64,000 nt of DNA, taken from assembly GCA_009792885.1 (NCBI GenBank), contig WMCF01000009.1:375478-439477 (forward strand). The letters run 5' to 3'. Under the pieces are notes generated by a model that saw only the letters and a list, made by a program, of their open reading frames with translations, was not told where the DNA came from and searched no databases. The translations under genes were made by a program, and so were the position numbers. This stretch comes from Eremophila alpestris peregrina (Eukaryota; Chordata; Aves; Passeriformes; Alaudidae). Below are positions 35,848 through 49,136 of the stretch, piece by piece; position 1 is the stretch's first letter; every line of letters starts with the position of its first letter.

Positions 35848-37231
35848 GTTTTTTATATTTCCTCTGTTTCTGAGTTGTTGTTGCCCCACTTGATGTCAAA
35901 CATCATGCCAACAGGGAACACTGGCAATTCTGCATTTAGGTAATATAGATATGTCTTTATTGTTATTGGGTTTTAATACAAAGAAACATTGCTTGTTTTG
36001 ACAATGTAACTGACAAAAAGTTCTCATAAGCTGCAAGAATTTGAAGGAGGAGAGAACCCAGGGCACAGACATAGGCATCACCTTCTTCCACTCTGCAAAG
36101 CTGTCTGTATGTACAACTGTGTGTGCTTTGGCAGGACATTCATCCCACCACCTCTGTCGTTGCCATGATCTCCAGAAACATAAATAAAATCTGAGTTTAA
36201 TTCAGATTTTGACCAGAATTCCATTTTTTAAACAGTTTTGTTACTTCTGCTTGTGGTTTGATTTTTCAAAAAGTATCTGGGCTCATCCCCTGCCACATTT
36301 TCTGGTTGCCATAAAGGCTGATCCAGGGAAAACAAACACAGGCTGATGTAGCTGCATGATCTCTTTCCCAGCTATCTCTGGTGGGCAGGTAGTCTGCATC
36401 AAAGTATGCAATGACTCATATACAAATAAAAATACTACAGTACAAATATTAGGAGCCAGGTTTTTTGTTGTGGTTCCCAGTTATTTTTCCAGATATCTCC
36501 AGGTCCCCAAAGCAGTACATTGTGCTGTAACCTCAGCTGGCACTGGGACAAATATTTCTCTTGCTAGCTGAGATTCACCTCATCTGACTGTAGATGCCCC
36601 AGAGCCAGCTGCTGAAGTCTACACCAGTTATTCCTGGTTTCCTCTAAAGCTACAGAAAATAAAGAGGAGCAGTGTCCACAGAAGGGATTTATTTCACACA
36701 ACTTAAACATTTTCCTTAAGGTGGAGCAAATCCCTATTGGAATCGCCTTTTGCTCCAGCTTAACTGTAGAAAGAGCTAAGGATGAAAGGACAGATTTAGA
36801 TACCCAGCTTCAGAGATGTCAAAGAGAGAAAAAATAAATCCCCAAACCAGACTCATAGTCCTAAAGATTATGTCCTAAAGAGAAATTTTGAGAAACTGCT
36901 GGATGATGAAAAGTCGTGAGTAAACCTCAAATTAGTCTATTACAATTTAGTCATCTTCATGAGCCCTTGAGATCTTTATGAAGATTTTCTTTGAAACTAT
37001 ATTAAAAGAGAGGTCTAGAATGAAGGCTGGTATGAACAGTCAGTATTCTCTGACAACGAGGAGAATCACTCTGTCTTTCACTGGATATTTTACAGTAATT
37101 GCTCATTTTAAATCTGAGTGATTTCTTGATAACACACGTAAAGATTTTTTTTTCTAAAATTACCTCTTTATCTAATGACTCAGATGAGACATTTGTTTGC
37201 ATTTGCTGCACTCATTTTCTTTCATATTCAG

Positions 37232-37255
37232 TGACTAAGTTCCTGCTGCCAGCAG
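37232..37255 (+). other. Candidate 24-nt microexon
   Basis: The tract CACTCATTTTCTTTCATATTCAG is an excellent acceptor, and CAG|GTGAGT is a perfect donor 24 nt later. The 24 bases contain stops in two frames and are open in the third (TKFLLPA). A weaker upstream acceptor ending TAATGACTCAG at about 37184 would give a longer alternative exon with the same donor, also open in that frame. The multiple-of-three length suits a neuronal-type microexon, but no flanking exons were identified. Confidence 0.18.
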
Positions 37256-40200
37256 GTGAGTTCCTATCTGAATGTCCCTAACAAAGAGATTTTACCACAG
37301 ATAAGTTTTGATCAGATTCTGCCTTTAGCATGCAGTCACTCAATATTTAAAATTAGGTACTGAATGATATTAAAATATAACTGCACTTTTTTCTGGCTAT
37401 TTATATATAAAATTTTTGAACCATCTGCCTCACAAGCCTCTTGAATCAAAGATATTAGTCATTGAGATTTTTGTTACTGAGTTCCGCTGAGCACTGGATT
37501 TATGAAATCAGTGAGAAACTGAAAAATGTTGCAATATACTGGTTAGGACAGACATGAAATCCTTGAATCTATGAGTCTTCATATTTTGATCAAGTTCTGC
37601 ATTTCTAAAAATATTTTTATTTCGTTTTTCTGTATGGACTAGGTTTTGGTGTTGAATGGTGAAGCTGACAGACTGGAGAACATTACCATAACTTGGTTTG
37701 TTTCTGGTAGTCTTGCCAGGGTGACTCAGTTAGTTATCCTACATTTTGTACCTGTTTTTTCTGAGCTGGATCCCACTGCCCAAGGCTACAGTGAGGAGCA
37801 AGGAGATGGTCCTGAGGATTTTCCGATTTCTCTGTACTTCATTTACAATAAGTGGCTATATGCATGCTGAATACATCCACTTCATACTACTTTCAGTCAC
37901 CCTAAACAGGAGTTTATTGCCCCACACTCCTTGAGATGAATTTTAGACTTCAGCTAATGCCACTTCAATCTACCAGCGTTGCCAACAAGACATACCTTCA
38001 AAGAAAATATTTGATGCACACATCATACCTCCCTTTACAAGTATTTCCTTTACATCCTCAAACCAATGTTATTTTCTACATGGCCTTTTAAGCAGAAGTT
38101 TTGTCCTTTGTGTAGGACTCATTCTTGCACATTTCCTTTAAGTAGAAACACCTCATTTGTGCTTTCCTTCCTCCTTTGTCACAGATAGGACAATAAATTA
38201 GCACCATGGGTTTCTCACCTATACTTTTTAGCATCTTCAGCATGGGAATTCAAAGAGGCAGTAATCACCCATGTCTTTTATATGGGAAAAAATTCTTGTC
38301 CAGCTAAATACTGGCCACAGGGGAGATTGACCTGAAAATTTTAAACTCTTTTTTTGTGAAAACGATTGGAAATCATTGTCTTCTGACAGTGTAGTCACAA
38401 AACATTTGACCTTATGCTTTAGCTATTTGAAAGACTAGCAAATGTCTACCGGAGGGTGTTCACTACTGCGATAAAATCTCTAAGAGATGGAGTTTGCTTT
38501 GTTTTCTCATAATTTTACCTCATAGGAGGTTTAAATTGTGTTAGGGATATCAAGGTCCCCTACTATCAGAAGATGAGTTTTTAAAACATTTCCTAGGAGG
38601 CTGGCTTCAGCCTTCCCATTTTGAACACCAAGCGCACAAGGGAGGTCTGGTTTTGGGCTTTTGGTTAAAAAGTGCATGGCTCTCGAGGATCAGGGAAGGT
38701 CTGCCCTATGCAAGGATCGCTATGAAAGTACTGGCCAGGCTGCCTCAGCCCTAGAAGGCTGTTTGTGGAGACCTGTGCTTGGAGTTAGTGGGTTGTGTTG
38801 CAGGCAGGTTTTAGTAAATCAAATTATTGAGCACAGATGAGTCAAGCAGTCTATTGCTGCATTGAGAGTTACTCTGTTGCCTATTCTGCTTATGTCAGAG
38901 ACAAAAAAACCAGAGTTGGCTGATACTTCCGAGGAAGACATCAAAGATGTTCTTCATCCTTGCAGCCTCCCTCACTCCTGTAATGCCTTCATTCCTCAAG
39001 CAGCAACAGCAATGTTCCCATGCAGGTCTCCCATTATTCAGAGCTCTCCTCTTCCCAGGCCAGGAGCAGTCTGGCTCCCAGCCCCTGGCTGCAGATTTTG
39101 CCTGTGCTGATAAAATGATCTGAGCCAACCTTTCCAGAGTGAATATCCCCACACAGTGTTACTCTGAGCCGTGTACATGGCACACATCTGTCTGGAAGAA
39201 GCTTCAGTGCGCAGTGCAGAGGCATGCCCTCAAAGACACAAAGAGTTAAGGCAGTGCAATTTTCCAAATAAAACTAAAGGCAGTGCATCATTTTTTTTAT
39301 AAGCTATGGCAGGCTCTGTGACACCATGTAATTTTTGAGGAATTTTATACTTTGCAAGAAAACAACAATAGCCCGTGTCTTTTTAGGACAGTTTTTTTCC
39401 TGCCAAAAGCACCCATTTGCTTTGTTCTGATTGCAGTATAAATATTGTGGTGCAGACATTTAATAATGGCTACAAAGATTGTTTTATTTACCTTGTGAAG
39501 GGGTATCTCAGAAGTTTACCAGGCATATTCATCTCAAGTGAATGAAAAACACTCTGTACTGTAGATATGCTGAAGTGGACCCTACAGGAATAAATGCAAC
39601 AGTAAAACATTAGTCAGCATTAACACATGCAAAGTATCCAAACCCTTCTATGGTGTATTTGGTAAATCAGTAACTGTGTGGCATTGATAGATAAAGGTAG
39701 GAACTCTTAGTGTCATCATTCTACAAATGAGAGATGGCATGAGCAAGTCCAGCCCCAGCTCTCCCTTGCTGGCTGGTTACATGTGTTGAGAACCACAAGC
39801 AGCACCAGAGTCTGCCTTGCAGACACTCATGAAAGGGATCCCTCCGGACAACCTCACATCTGCTTGGAAGTATGATCCCCCTTTGATGTCCCAGATGGAA
39901 TAATGTTCTTATGCCTCAGCACTTGCAGAGTCACACGTGAAATCAAGCCCAGTATGATTAAAAGACCAAGTCAGGACTGAAGTGTGCAATGATTGACCAA
40001 AACCAGCTTCTCTTCAGATTCTTTCTTGCAAATGTAACATAACTCAGTCCCTGCTGCTTAGGTCAGGAAAGTTGAAACAAATTACTTTTTTAGTAAGTCA
40101 GTTTTCCTTATTTGGTTTAAATAAGAAAACTGGTCCCAGGTGTAGGGTCCCCTTAGCAGTGAGAAGCCTAGGAATAATATGTGGTGTTGATTAATGTGAG

Positions 40201-42207
40201 AGGAGGTGCTCTCCTTAGTCTGAGCAATGAATGGGTTTGAGAGCCATTGCCATGTGCTCTAATGAGCAGAAGTTTATTGCTGCTGAGCTGGTTGCTCCCA
40301 GGAAACTGAAAGGCTCTGGGAATTTCAGGCTGCTTTTCCCGGCCAGGAATGGAAACCTGCTGGCACCTCTAGCTTCAGCTCCCTGCCTAAAGCAGGAGCC
40401 CACAGACTTAGAAAGTAGCAGTGATACAGGAGGCTGGAGATTAATGTTCATAACCAATGGATTCCAGGCAGGTTGTGGAACAACTTGAAACTGGTCATCA
40501 GTCCCAGAGCTGGCTCAGTCCCTGATCCCAGGGGCTATGGCCTGATAATTGCTTTAGGCCAAATGATGCAACTAGCCATGTTTTCTCCAGATGCAAGGAA
40601 TGACTTGTTTGCAGATTCACTCCATGGCTACCTCCCCCTTTGAAGGATCACCACACCCCTGTTCCTCTGTAGCCCTCATATAACCTCTCTATGAGGGTAG
40701 AACATCTTACTCCAGTTTTGAGCTCACCATCTCATTAATGATCTTGAATTAATGTTCTATCAAACCCATTTATTTTTTCCACTGCTGTCTCAGAAGCATA
40801 AACCTATTTTCTGTCTCTGTGTAACTGATTTAAATGCTTGCTTTTCTGAAGCACCGTACACCAATTTAGTGGAATCCTTGACTACTGCAGCTGCTAGTTA
40901 TTGTTATTGCTGCATTGTACTTAACTAGATTTTTAAACTATTTTCTTATTGATGGCTATTTCAACCCATTCTTTCACCCCTGTAAAGGAGACAGTCAATT
41001 GTAATAGTAGTAATGTAAGATAAGTTTCATCTTTTTGAAGAACAAGTCAAGAAAGTACATTGCAATATAAGCTCAGATTTTGAAATTACAGAATATAAAA
41101 ATTGAAGTCTCATGAAACTTAATATTACTAACAGAAAGACTACTTGATTTTTAATGTCATATTTTTCAACATGATATTGAAAGGGCAGTAAGCAGAAGGC
41201 ATAGCCAGTGCTAGACACTTGGGAGCAATGTGGAAGTGTACACAAAGCTGCTTTAAACAGAGATATATGTTGCATGTGATTTTTTTAAAAATCTGAAGTA
41301 GATTAAACATGTGATTTCCTTACATTTTGGTGGCACTGAGTCATGTCTATAGATCCCAGTAGGTACCTAATTGCATCTTTAAACACCCGAAGACATTTAG
41401 AGAGCTATGATGGAGGAGTCCTGCTAAATGGCAACAGAGAACTTTCAAGCCCCTGCTCGCCCTTTGCTAGGAGATACCAAAGGGCTGAATTGATAATGGA
41501 GAGTTTGAAATGAGATAGAAAGAAAAATAAGGAATACAATAAAGGTTAAGAATTCATGTTTGTCTACATATACGTATATCTATGCACACACGTATTCAGA
41601 CCTAAAGTTGGGGCAGTATTTAAGTTCATATGAAACCAGAATAGGATTAGGAGGTTTATATGACTGCATGCTTGACTGCCAGAATTCCTATAAATGAGCC
41701 CTCAGGAGCTCACAGCTGAAAGGATGATCCATTTGCCATATTATCTCTGCTAAGAGGTGTAAATGAATATGAAATTCTCTTCTGCATGACTCCTGAAAAT
41801 GACAAAGCATTTCTTATCCAATCATGGAATAAGAAAGATGATCCAGAGTTACTAATGGTACTGATATGTAATCTTGTCTGACATTCTCCTACAAGCATTT
41901 ATTAGTAATTTGCTGAAGAGAGGACATATGACTAACAAAGGTCAGTTAGTCATTGAGTTTGGCTGAATTCCATACTTGGATTCTGTGAAAGGCTGATCTC
42001 TGACTATCTTTGAAACATTTGTATATAAAGTAATCACCAATGGCAACATACAGGAAGAATCAACTTTTGTTTATCATATTTATTTCCTGCACATAAGCAC
42101 TGCTTCAGCCCAACTCCAAAATGATGAATTTGTTTTCAAAACTTCTTTCAAACTTGTCCTATAGTATTTTAGGATGTGGGTTTTTTTTTGTTCTTTTCTT
42201 TTTTTGT

Positions 42208-42236
42208 GGGGGTTGGGGGGGAGGGAAGACAGGGGG
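42208..42236 (+). repeat. G-quadruplex motif
   Basis: Four G runs (5, 7, 3 and 5 long) separated by loops of 2, 1 and 6 bases satisfy the standard G3+N1-7 pattern on the plus strand. It sits directly 3' of a T-rich tract. Folding is predicted from sequence only. Confidence 0.75.
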
Positions 42237-43758
42237 AATAAGTGATGGGGACTTTTACCATCCATTTCCCTTTCCTCTTTTCTGATTTTATATTCATTAT
42301 CATTAGATAAAGTTCATTTTCTCATTAGAGAAAAAAAAAAAGCACATTTCCATCTTGGTCTCTTAAAAGCGCAAGGATTAAATAGATGTGAAGTATTTTT
42401 CAAAAACAAATCCTCAGAATAAGCAGCATCTGGAGCACTGTGCCATCTCTAAGCTTTCTCATCCACTGGAGTGAAAAGTTGAAAAAGTAGAATGACTACC
42501 TACAAGGACTTTAACTCAATTCCTGTTCTGATTCTTTGCATCAGCTCAAAGAGGAGACGCAAGAAATAATTGTAACATGAATCAACTCATTCCCTCTTGG
42601 AAACAGTATTAATGGAGATAGTGCCTCTGACCTGTAGCCACAATGATGAGTGTGGGGACAAGAAGAGTGCCTACCTGGAGTGAATTAGTTGGTGCAGAAG
42701 ACGTGAGGATCTCATTTATAGTTCAGGGTTTTTCCCACCTCTGACATGCTCTGGTCTGACCCTGTGGTCTGCATGTTCTTCCAAGGCATTTGCTGTGGAG
42801 AGACTGGCAAGTAAAGGCTCACTAAATGAAGACAGTGAGGAAATCCACTATAGAAGCACAAACCCTAGCTCAAGTGTCGATGTAACACACCTTGACTGCA
42901 TGGCCTTGGAAAGTCCTCACACTTATTACCCTAATTCTGAGAACTTTTGAAGTGAGTGGCATTTGAAATTACCAGGATTTGTTCTTTGTTGGTCTCACAT
43001 TCCTCAGGAGCTGAAACTTAAACACTGACATTACAAGTCTGAAGTCTCTTCTGAAGCTGATGTATGTAACCTTAAATGGTTTTTCAGTGTTGGTTTTGGT
43101 TTTGCTTTTAGGATTTGGGTTGGGGTTTAAGATTTTTGGGGTTTTTAATGAGTTTCAGCGTAAATTAAGGCATGTTCTTCTAGGACAGAGGGCATGTTGG
43201 AAGTGTTCAATGGGAATTATGATCTCCCATTACTTTTTGCATGGTACTTGAATGGGTAATTACTGTGGGCATACAACAACATACAATGAATGCTGGCTGA
43301 CAGCAGTGCTTGTGAAGTCTTATACACAGCATCCATCAAAAAAGTTCCAGTTCTTTCAGATTATCTGCTTCCCTATTCTCAGCTGGATGCATGGAGTCAG
43401 CAGGATGTGTTCAGGTCTCCTCCAAAAGCAATGGATGGATGAATTTATGTTGACACACTCTATGAAGACTGGAGTTACAACAGTGTTGAAGTGTAGAATG
43501 CAAGTGCTTTAGGTAGTCTTAAAGTCTTTAAGCAGCTTTTTAAATAACCTTAGAAGAATCTCCCATTCTTATTGGAAGGAGTTTTTCTAGAAAGTATGGG
43601 AAAATTTAGGAATTGTGCTAGAATTCAATATCTTTTTGTCACAGATGTGGTCTCTGAGATAGAGAGTAACTTATGAGTAGCCTGATGTCATAAAGCAGCT
43701 GAGGGGATGGTCATGGAAACCTGCTACCTTTATGCTCAGAACTGCTGTTTTGTCTTCC
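42237..43758. other. Unique non-coding DNA
   Basis: No gene or transposon was recognised. A GTTTTGG-type G/T-rich stretch at 43.07-43.15 kb explains the leucine/glycine-rich frame there. Two adjacent plus frames at 43.06-43.51 kb (63 and 86 codons) match nothing known. Confidence 0.55.
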
Positions 43759-43857
43759 TGAACAGCCTACTGGAACTGCCTCTGCTCTGAGCAGGAGATT
43801 GGCCCAGATGATCTTCAGAGACCTCTTCCAACATCAACTATTAAATGATTCTCACAC
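43759..43857 (+). mobile_element. CR1 LINE 3'-end fragment
   Basis: The terminal CR1 signature is visible: CCTGAACAGCCTACTGG, then GCTCTGAGCAGGAGATTGG, a CAGATGATCTTCAGAGACCT block, CTTCCAACATCAAC, and a degraded AAATGATTCT repeat. Only the last about 100 bp of the element remains, with no coding sequence. Confidence 0.8.
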
Positions 43858-44937
43858 AGTTCCACCATTTTTCTCTGTTTCACTCACCAGCTTTATAGTT
43901 TTGAAAGAATATGTGCTAAAGATCTAACAATATTTTATTTGGAGTTTTTCAAAGTTAAAAATACCATGCAACACTTCTCAGTGATGCGCTAAGGCTATAG
44001 CACTAGGTTCACACAAAGTCAAAGAATTCTTCTTGCTATGGGTCCTTATGGAGCCCAGATTCACTGCCCTATAGGAAATATGTGTGCTTATGAATGCAAA
44101 GTGACACACTTAAATGTTGCAGTGCTAAGACATCCTTCCCAATCTGCCACGATCTGAGATCTGGGACCTGTTTCAGCTGACACAGATGAGGAGACCTGCT
44201 AAAGCAGGAGAATAGAGGTTTTGCTTATATATGTCAGCATCCTGAACTCAGACATCATGTGGTTAAGTCAAAAGGAATTGAGAAAGCTTTATGACTGCTA
44301 AAGGATATCCATGAGATAGAAACTGTAGTGTACATTCAGGTACTAGCATGGTTTCTTCAAAGATTATATTTATTTTAGATAGTATTTTCCTTTTTATTTA
44401 GAAAGCAATCTATTTAAATTGTGCAGAGAAGTAAGGTATGCAAAAGGAATTTTTTTGGTCTACATTTTATTACTTCATAATGTGATTTAAATCTACTATG
44501 ACACTAATGTCTGTTACATCTTATATGTTATGACAATTAGTATAATTTAATAGATGCAACTTCTCAGTGATTTAAAAATCTTCTGAGATACCACTTACTT
44601 GATGTGGTAGCTCATGCTCTGGATAAGTTTGAGTTCTAGTCTGCATCATCTTTTATTAGTAGTAGTAGTAGTAGCAGTAGTTTTAATTATTACTACAATA
44701 AAAAACAATTATACCTACGTGGAAGAAAAAAGAGTCCTTTCTACTAGCGAAGAGAAACTAAATAAGTCAGAAATTAAGCAAAAACATGTGACAATGTTGT
44801 ATTCATGTTCCTTCCATTTAATTTGAAAGAATGCCTCTTTTGTGTTGCTACTGAGGTTTGCAACCAACATAATTAAATGTTTCATTAACATGGGACTAAC
44901 TCACTATAGTAAACACTACCTTAGTAGGAGATTTTTG
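43858..44937. other. Unique non-coding DNA
   Basis: Nothing recognised apart from a short (AGT)n array listed separately. Confidence 0.55.
44658..44680. repeat. (AGT)n trinucleotide repeat
   Basis: Seven or so AGT units with one C interruption. It gives a valine tract in a spurious 70-codon frame (44614-44826). Confidence 0.9.
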
Positions 44938-44988
44938 CAGGGTTGATCAGTTCTATGGTATTCCTTCTAACTCTATCATTTTCATACC
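44938..44988 (+). mobile_element. Probable CR1 3'-terminal remnant
   Basis: About 50 bp, GGGTTGATCAGTTCTATGG followed by a TTCCTTCTAACTCTATCATT block, resembles the last bases of CR1 (the GGTTGGACT...CCTTCCAACTCTATGATT region). It is short and diverged, so the assignment is uncertain. Confidence 0.4.
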
Positions 44989-46829
44989 AGTTATTTTATG
45001 CTTTCACCTATTTATTTATTTCAGAGTATTAAGAGAAAATATAATTTTTGGGTTGCATTATCTAATTCTGTCTCAGCTACATGGGGTTTTCATTATTGGT
45101 ATCAGTACCTCTGCCATGTTTTTTTAAATATACATAGTCTACTTAATTCTTGTGGCATCTTACTTTTGGTAAGCAAGGAGCAAAAGGAGAGACACCTAAT
45201 GGCCCTCTACTCCTTTTTGCTATATCACTGCATGGCAGAAAACACATGGAGAAGGAGGATCTGGATCACTGTTGTGGTCTTTTAATCTTTTTTTTAGACT
45301 GACAAAATACTTCACAGCTTTTCACATTAGAGAACTTCGAGAGAAAGGAAATGAACTTGCACACCAAAATAATAAGACAACAGAAAAAAAATATGGGAAT
45401 TGCACCTGGAGGATTTGCAATGCAGTGACAAGATCATGCTCCATGTGATGAAGCTACTTGGCCCTTGGGAAGATCAACCTGAGAGCTGAGTGCATGACTC
45501 CGAATCCACCTCTCCTTCCAGATAAGAAACACTACAGAAATTAAATAACTGTGCTATTGCCTCAGTCAAAAGGGTTTTCAAAGGGTTCTGGGAGCAATTA
45601 AGAGGTGACAATCACTAGACAAGGTAAAAAAATGTTTGTTGTAACAGCAAGGCTCTCAAAGTGAATTTCCTTCTTAGGAGATTGTTACCTAAAAAAATTC
45701 AGACAACATAATCCAGCAAGATTATGAGACATGAATTGTACTGCTTCTAGAAAATGAAGACCCCAGACTCTAGAAATAGAAAACACAGAGTGAAAGGTAC
45801 AGTTGTTCAGTTTAGGGAACTGCATTCAGGGCTTGCTTGCCCTTAATCTTTCTGAAAAAAACCCTAATGGGCACCTAGGCACCTATGGCTGCACTCTCTG
45901 AAGCAGGACATCACCCTACAAAGTAGCCAGTGTGACAGATCTACTACCCAAGAAGTTGTTAATCAAATATTGTGGGTTTTTTCTAAAGTAATGTTATGTT
46001 TCCTCAGCCTTTCTATGTTCAAAGCTAAAATGTCTTTTACTGAAATTTAAAAGATACTGTGAGTTCTAAGAAGCAATCTTGAATGTCAGTATGCTCTGTC
46101 TAAATGCCTCATTTTCTGTCTCACTAATTAATAAAGTATAGAATATTGGGATTCTTCTTCCACTTAGTATATAACACATTTTTACTAATGACAATCATAG
46201 TTACATATTAAAGAAGAGTAGACCACTATTCTAGCTGCAGTTTGCACTGCAGTGGGTTAAAAAATAAAGCACAGTCTCAACCTTAAATTTCATAGATGAT
46301 ATGCTGGCTCTGTGGAAGTCAATTAAAATTTTGCCATTGATTTCCAATAGTGAGAGTGTTTCACAATACATGTTTGGACTGCAAAAGAAATCAATAATAT
46401 TTTGAGACATTTACTGGCTGAATTCTGTTTATTTTTAGTTCCCTTGATTCCTTCATGTAGACCAAGAGAAATTCATTCAGAGGACTTTGTGGACTGATAG
46501 CTTAACAAATATGATTTAAACATGAGGCAGCAGCCTAAATTATATGACATTGCTTTCAGTTTTCAAACTTCCCTTTTATTATCAAGGTGGGATTTAACAC
46601 AGCAAAATGAAAAATTGACACACAAGTCGAGGAATATCAAACAAAATAAAACACACATCCCAAATACTTTGTTGATAAGGATCTGGTTTTGTGTGAGCAC
46701 ATAGTGTATGGATATACTTTACATAAATCTGCCCTCTCCACCATTTGAAAATGAGCAAAAGTGAGTAATTTTGAAATAATTTTCAAGAAATTGTAAGAGA
46801 GAAAATCAGCTTGGAAGCTGAGCTCTTAC

Positions 46830-46878
46830 CTGCCCAGTTTTTGCCTGGAATAATTTTATCCAACAAAGTTAATTATCC
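46830..46878 (-). other. Candidate minus-strand non-coding exon
   Basis: On the minus strand an acceptor with a branch-like ACTAAT and tract ending ATTTTCAG is followed by 49 bp and a strong donor, GCAG|GTAAGAG. All three frames are closed by stops, so if it is an exon it belongs to an untranslated region or a non-coding RNA. A pseudoexon is the default interpretation. Confidence 0.15.
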
Positions 46879-47399
46879 CTGAAAATATTAGTTTAAAGGA
46901 TGCATTGAAATCATGTAGCTGTATCTGTACTTTACTAAGTTGCTATGAAATGGAGCTTGTATTTTTCCTTCAGTGTTCTAATTTTCTGATTTACAACCTA
47001 CTTTAAAAAAACCTAACAATTTTATGCCTATTTAATTCACAATACCTTTGCAGCAAGAAGGTTGGTTAAATTAATACGTGGCATTTGATATTAAATGATT
47101 GCTTCAGCTGCTGTATATTAATATGAAGATATGGGCTATAGTTTTATTAAATTAAAAGGAGGGCATTTTTTAAATTTAAAGATATTCTTTTTTTTTAGCT
47201 TTTCTTTTAAGTTCTTGAAAAGCAGCTTGGCTCTTTTAATGTTTTATATAATGGAAAGGTGTTTATCAGTATTAAATGCAGTGCAATACATAGTGACATA
47301 CAGAATAGGCATGTCTGCACTGCATGTTAGATAATATTGTTCTTTCATACTTTATCTACATGGTATATGCAATTTTCCTCAGAGAGGGAATATACCCAA

Positions 47400-47780
47400 C
47401 ATGTTCACGAGATCCATGCGTTCCAAATATTTGGACGACTCTGAGATGTTAAGGGAGTTACCTCATGAGACAGATCACACGCTCCTGCTTCTCTGTGAAA
47501 ATTAGGTGGTACCTTAATTAATGCTGAACTGCAGCGGAATTCCGCGTGAGCACTTGAAACACTCACAAGGCTACAGAATGAGTTAATTATGATCAGCATT
47601 ATTACAGTGAATACCAGATGAATTAATAATGCTGGCACACTTAAAATGAAGTGTTAGCCAGGACTGGGGCAGGACGTGTGAGGTTAAACACTGTGTGATG
47701 AAAGGTGTTACGTGCTCAGCGGGAAGGAGCAAACTCCATCTCTGCAGCTCCACACTCTCAAGCACAGTGCCTGCCAGCAT
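47400..47780. promoter_or_regulatory. Candidate cis-regulatory element
   Basis: The block holds a perfect 12-bp palindrome, GCGGAATTCCGC (47534-47545), with three CpGs in its immediate vicinity, which is unusual for this CpG-poor region. Several TTAATTA/ATTAATAAT homeodomain-type cores (around 47513, 47582, 47620) and further isolated CpGs (ACGTG near 47670 and 47710) are also present. No repeat is present. Motif clustering suggests an enhancer, but conservation cannot be assessed here. Confidence 0.25.
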
Positions 47781-49120
47781 CACACACACTTCATACTTGA
47801 ACCAGTCAAATGCACATTTTCCTGCAGGAACAAGTGTTCAGCAATGCTAGGCACAGTTTAAATTTCAGGAGGGAGAAAACACACCCAGCAGAGGTGCAGC
47901 ATTTTGTAGCAGCACTCTGAAGGTCTCCTTCTCCTATAGACAAAATTTTTCTAGGTATCTATAACATTAAAAGAGTTCACTTAGATAAAGCTGAACACAG
48001 AGGGAATACCTGAATCTCCTAGAGCATACTGCTGCCCCAAGCTGTCACTTAGCAGACACAGTGTACACTAGCTGGAATGAAACTGTGAAATACCATGACC
48101 TTACTGTACCTAATAAATTATTGCTTCACAACCTTCTGAAGATAAACTGTCTCAAAGTCATCATGAAATTTTTGTTTAGATATAATATACTGCAACAATT
48201 CATATCTGCTATACATTTGAAAGGTGTGAAAGCATGAATGGATTTAATCAGATGTAATTATTTTTATTCCTAGTACTCAAAAATATGCAGAAATGAATTT
48301 ATGGTAATTTGGCAGCCAGTGGGAATTGTGTTTATAAATGTTGAAACAGCTGTTGGCAAATGTAAGTGTTAAAGCAAGGAAAACAGCTTTTAGCTTCTAC
48401 GTGTCAGGTTTGTGGTAAAGGAATCCTTGTTCCTTATGAGAGCTGGGCTCTGATTGACACACACTTCCAGCTGCTTCCATCAGTTCATTCCACACTCATA
48501 GGCACAGAAAAGAGATCAGATTTGCCCTCTAAACTTTGGCTAGTTCTCCCCTGGCTCTCTTACCTGTAACTACCAGCACATGTTACACAGTAATTCTTGG
48601 GGGGGGGTGTTACTACAGGAGGAATGGATAACATGAGGACTTGCTGCACTTCTCTCTGCTTTAACTTCTGGCATCTTCCCTCTAGCTGGAGATGCCTGAA
48701 CTGCCCCACCTTTACACATAGATCACATGCTTGCAGGTTTGTTAATGAGAAACATGCACCTACTTGAAGCTGTGTCTGTGCTTAAGTCCTGTGTTCTCCA
48801 GGATGCACCTGTAGCATTGCTTTCCCAATTTTAGTTTTAGGGTTTTAAGCAGAAAGAGTCTACTTTATAGAAATACATGCATGCTACCTTAATATGTAAT
48901 AGGTCTGGATGCAGTACTCCTGCCAAGTTCTCGTAGCTTGGCTTCTGTATAAAAACCTCAGTTAAATAAATTTCTGAAGTTTTACATGGTATCAATGACT
49001 CATTTTTTTCTATGTCTTTATTGCTTTATTTCCATTCTAGACAGGCAGGCTAAAAATATCTAGTTTGCTCTAACAAAATTCCCCTTCAGGTTCTTCAGGT
49101 TCTCATTCTAAATGCAATTC

Positions 49121-49136
49121 TTTTTTTTTTTTTTTT
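49121..49136. repeat. Poly(T) tract (16 T)
   Basis: A short homopolymer. No retroposon body was recognised. Confidence 0.85.

Larger units (their letters stand above)
32395..42207. other. Unique non-coding DNA
   Basis: Nearly 10 kb without a recognisable transposon or gene. Frames of up to about 100 codons are scattered on both strands, match nothing known and often overlap each other (for example 38.86-39.27 kb and 40.2-40.5 kb). A 24-nt interval with excellent splice signals (37232-37255) is listed separately. The absence of CR1 over so long a stretch is unremarkable in birds. Confidence 0.55.

Noticed and set aside
37184..37234. Sixteen-codon signal-peptide-like frame starting ATGAGACATTTG after an AG
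   Set aside because: It ends at a stop codon directly after the hydrophobic stretch with no donor to continue it; a chance hydrophobic run from a T-rich tract.
39690..39765. Possible MIR SINE core (CATTCTACAAATGAGAGATG)
   Set aside because: Only a short weak resemblance to the MIR core; not enough to call without a profile search.
42890..42950. Possible MIR-like GGCCTTGGAAAGTC segment
   Set aside because: Match is patchy and limited to about 20 bp.
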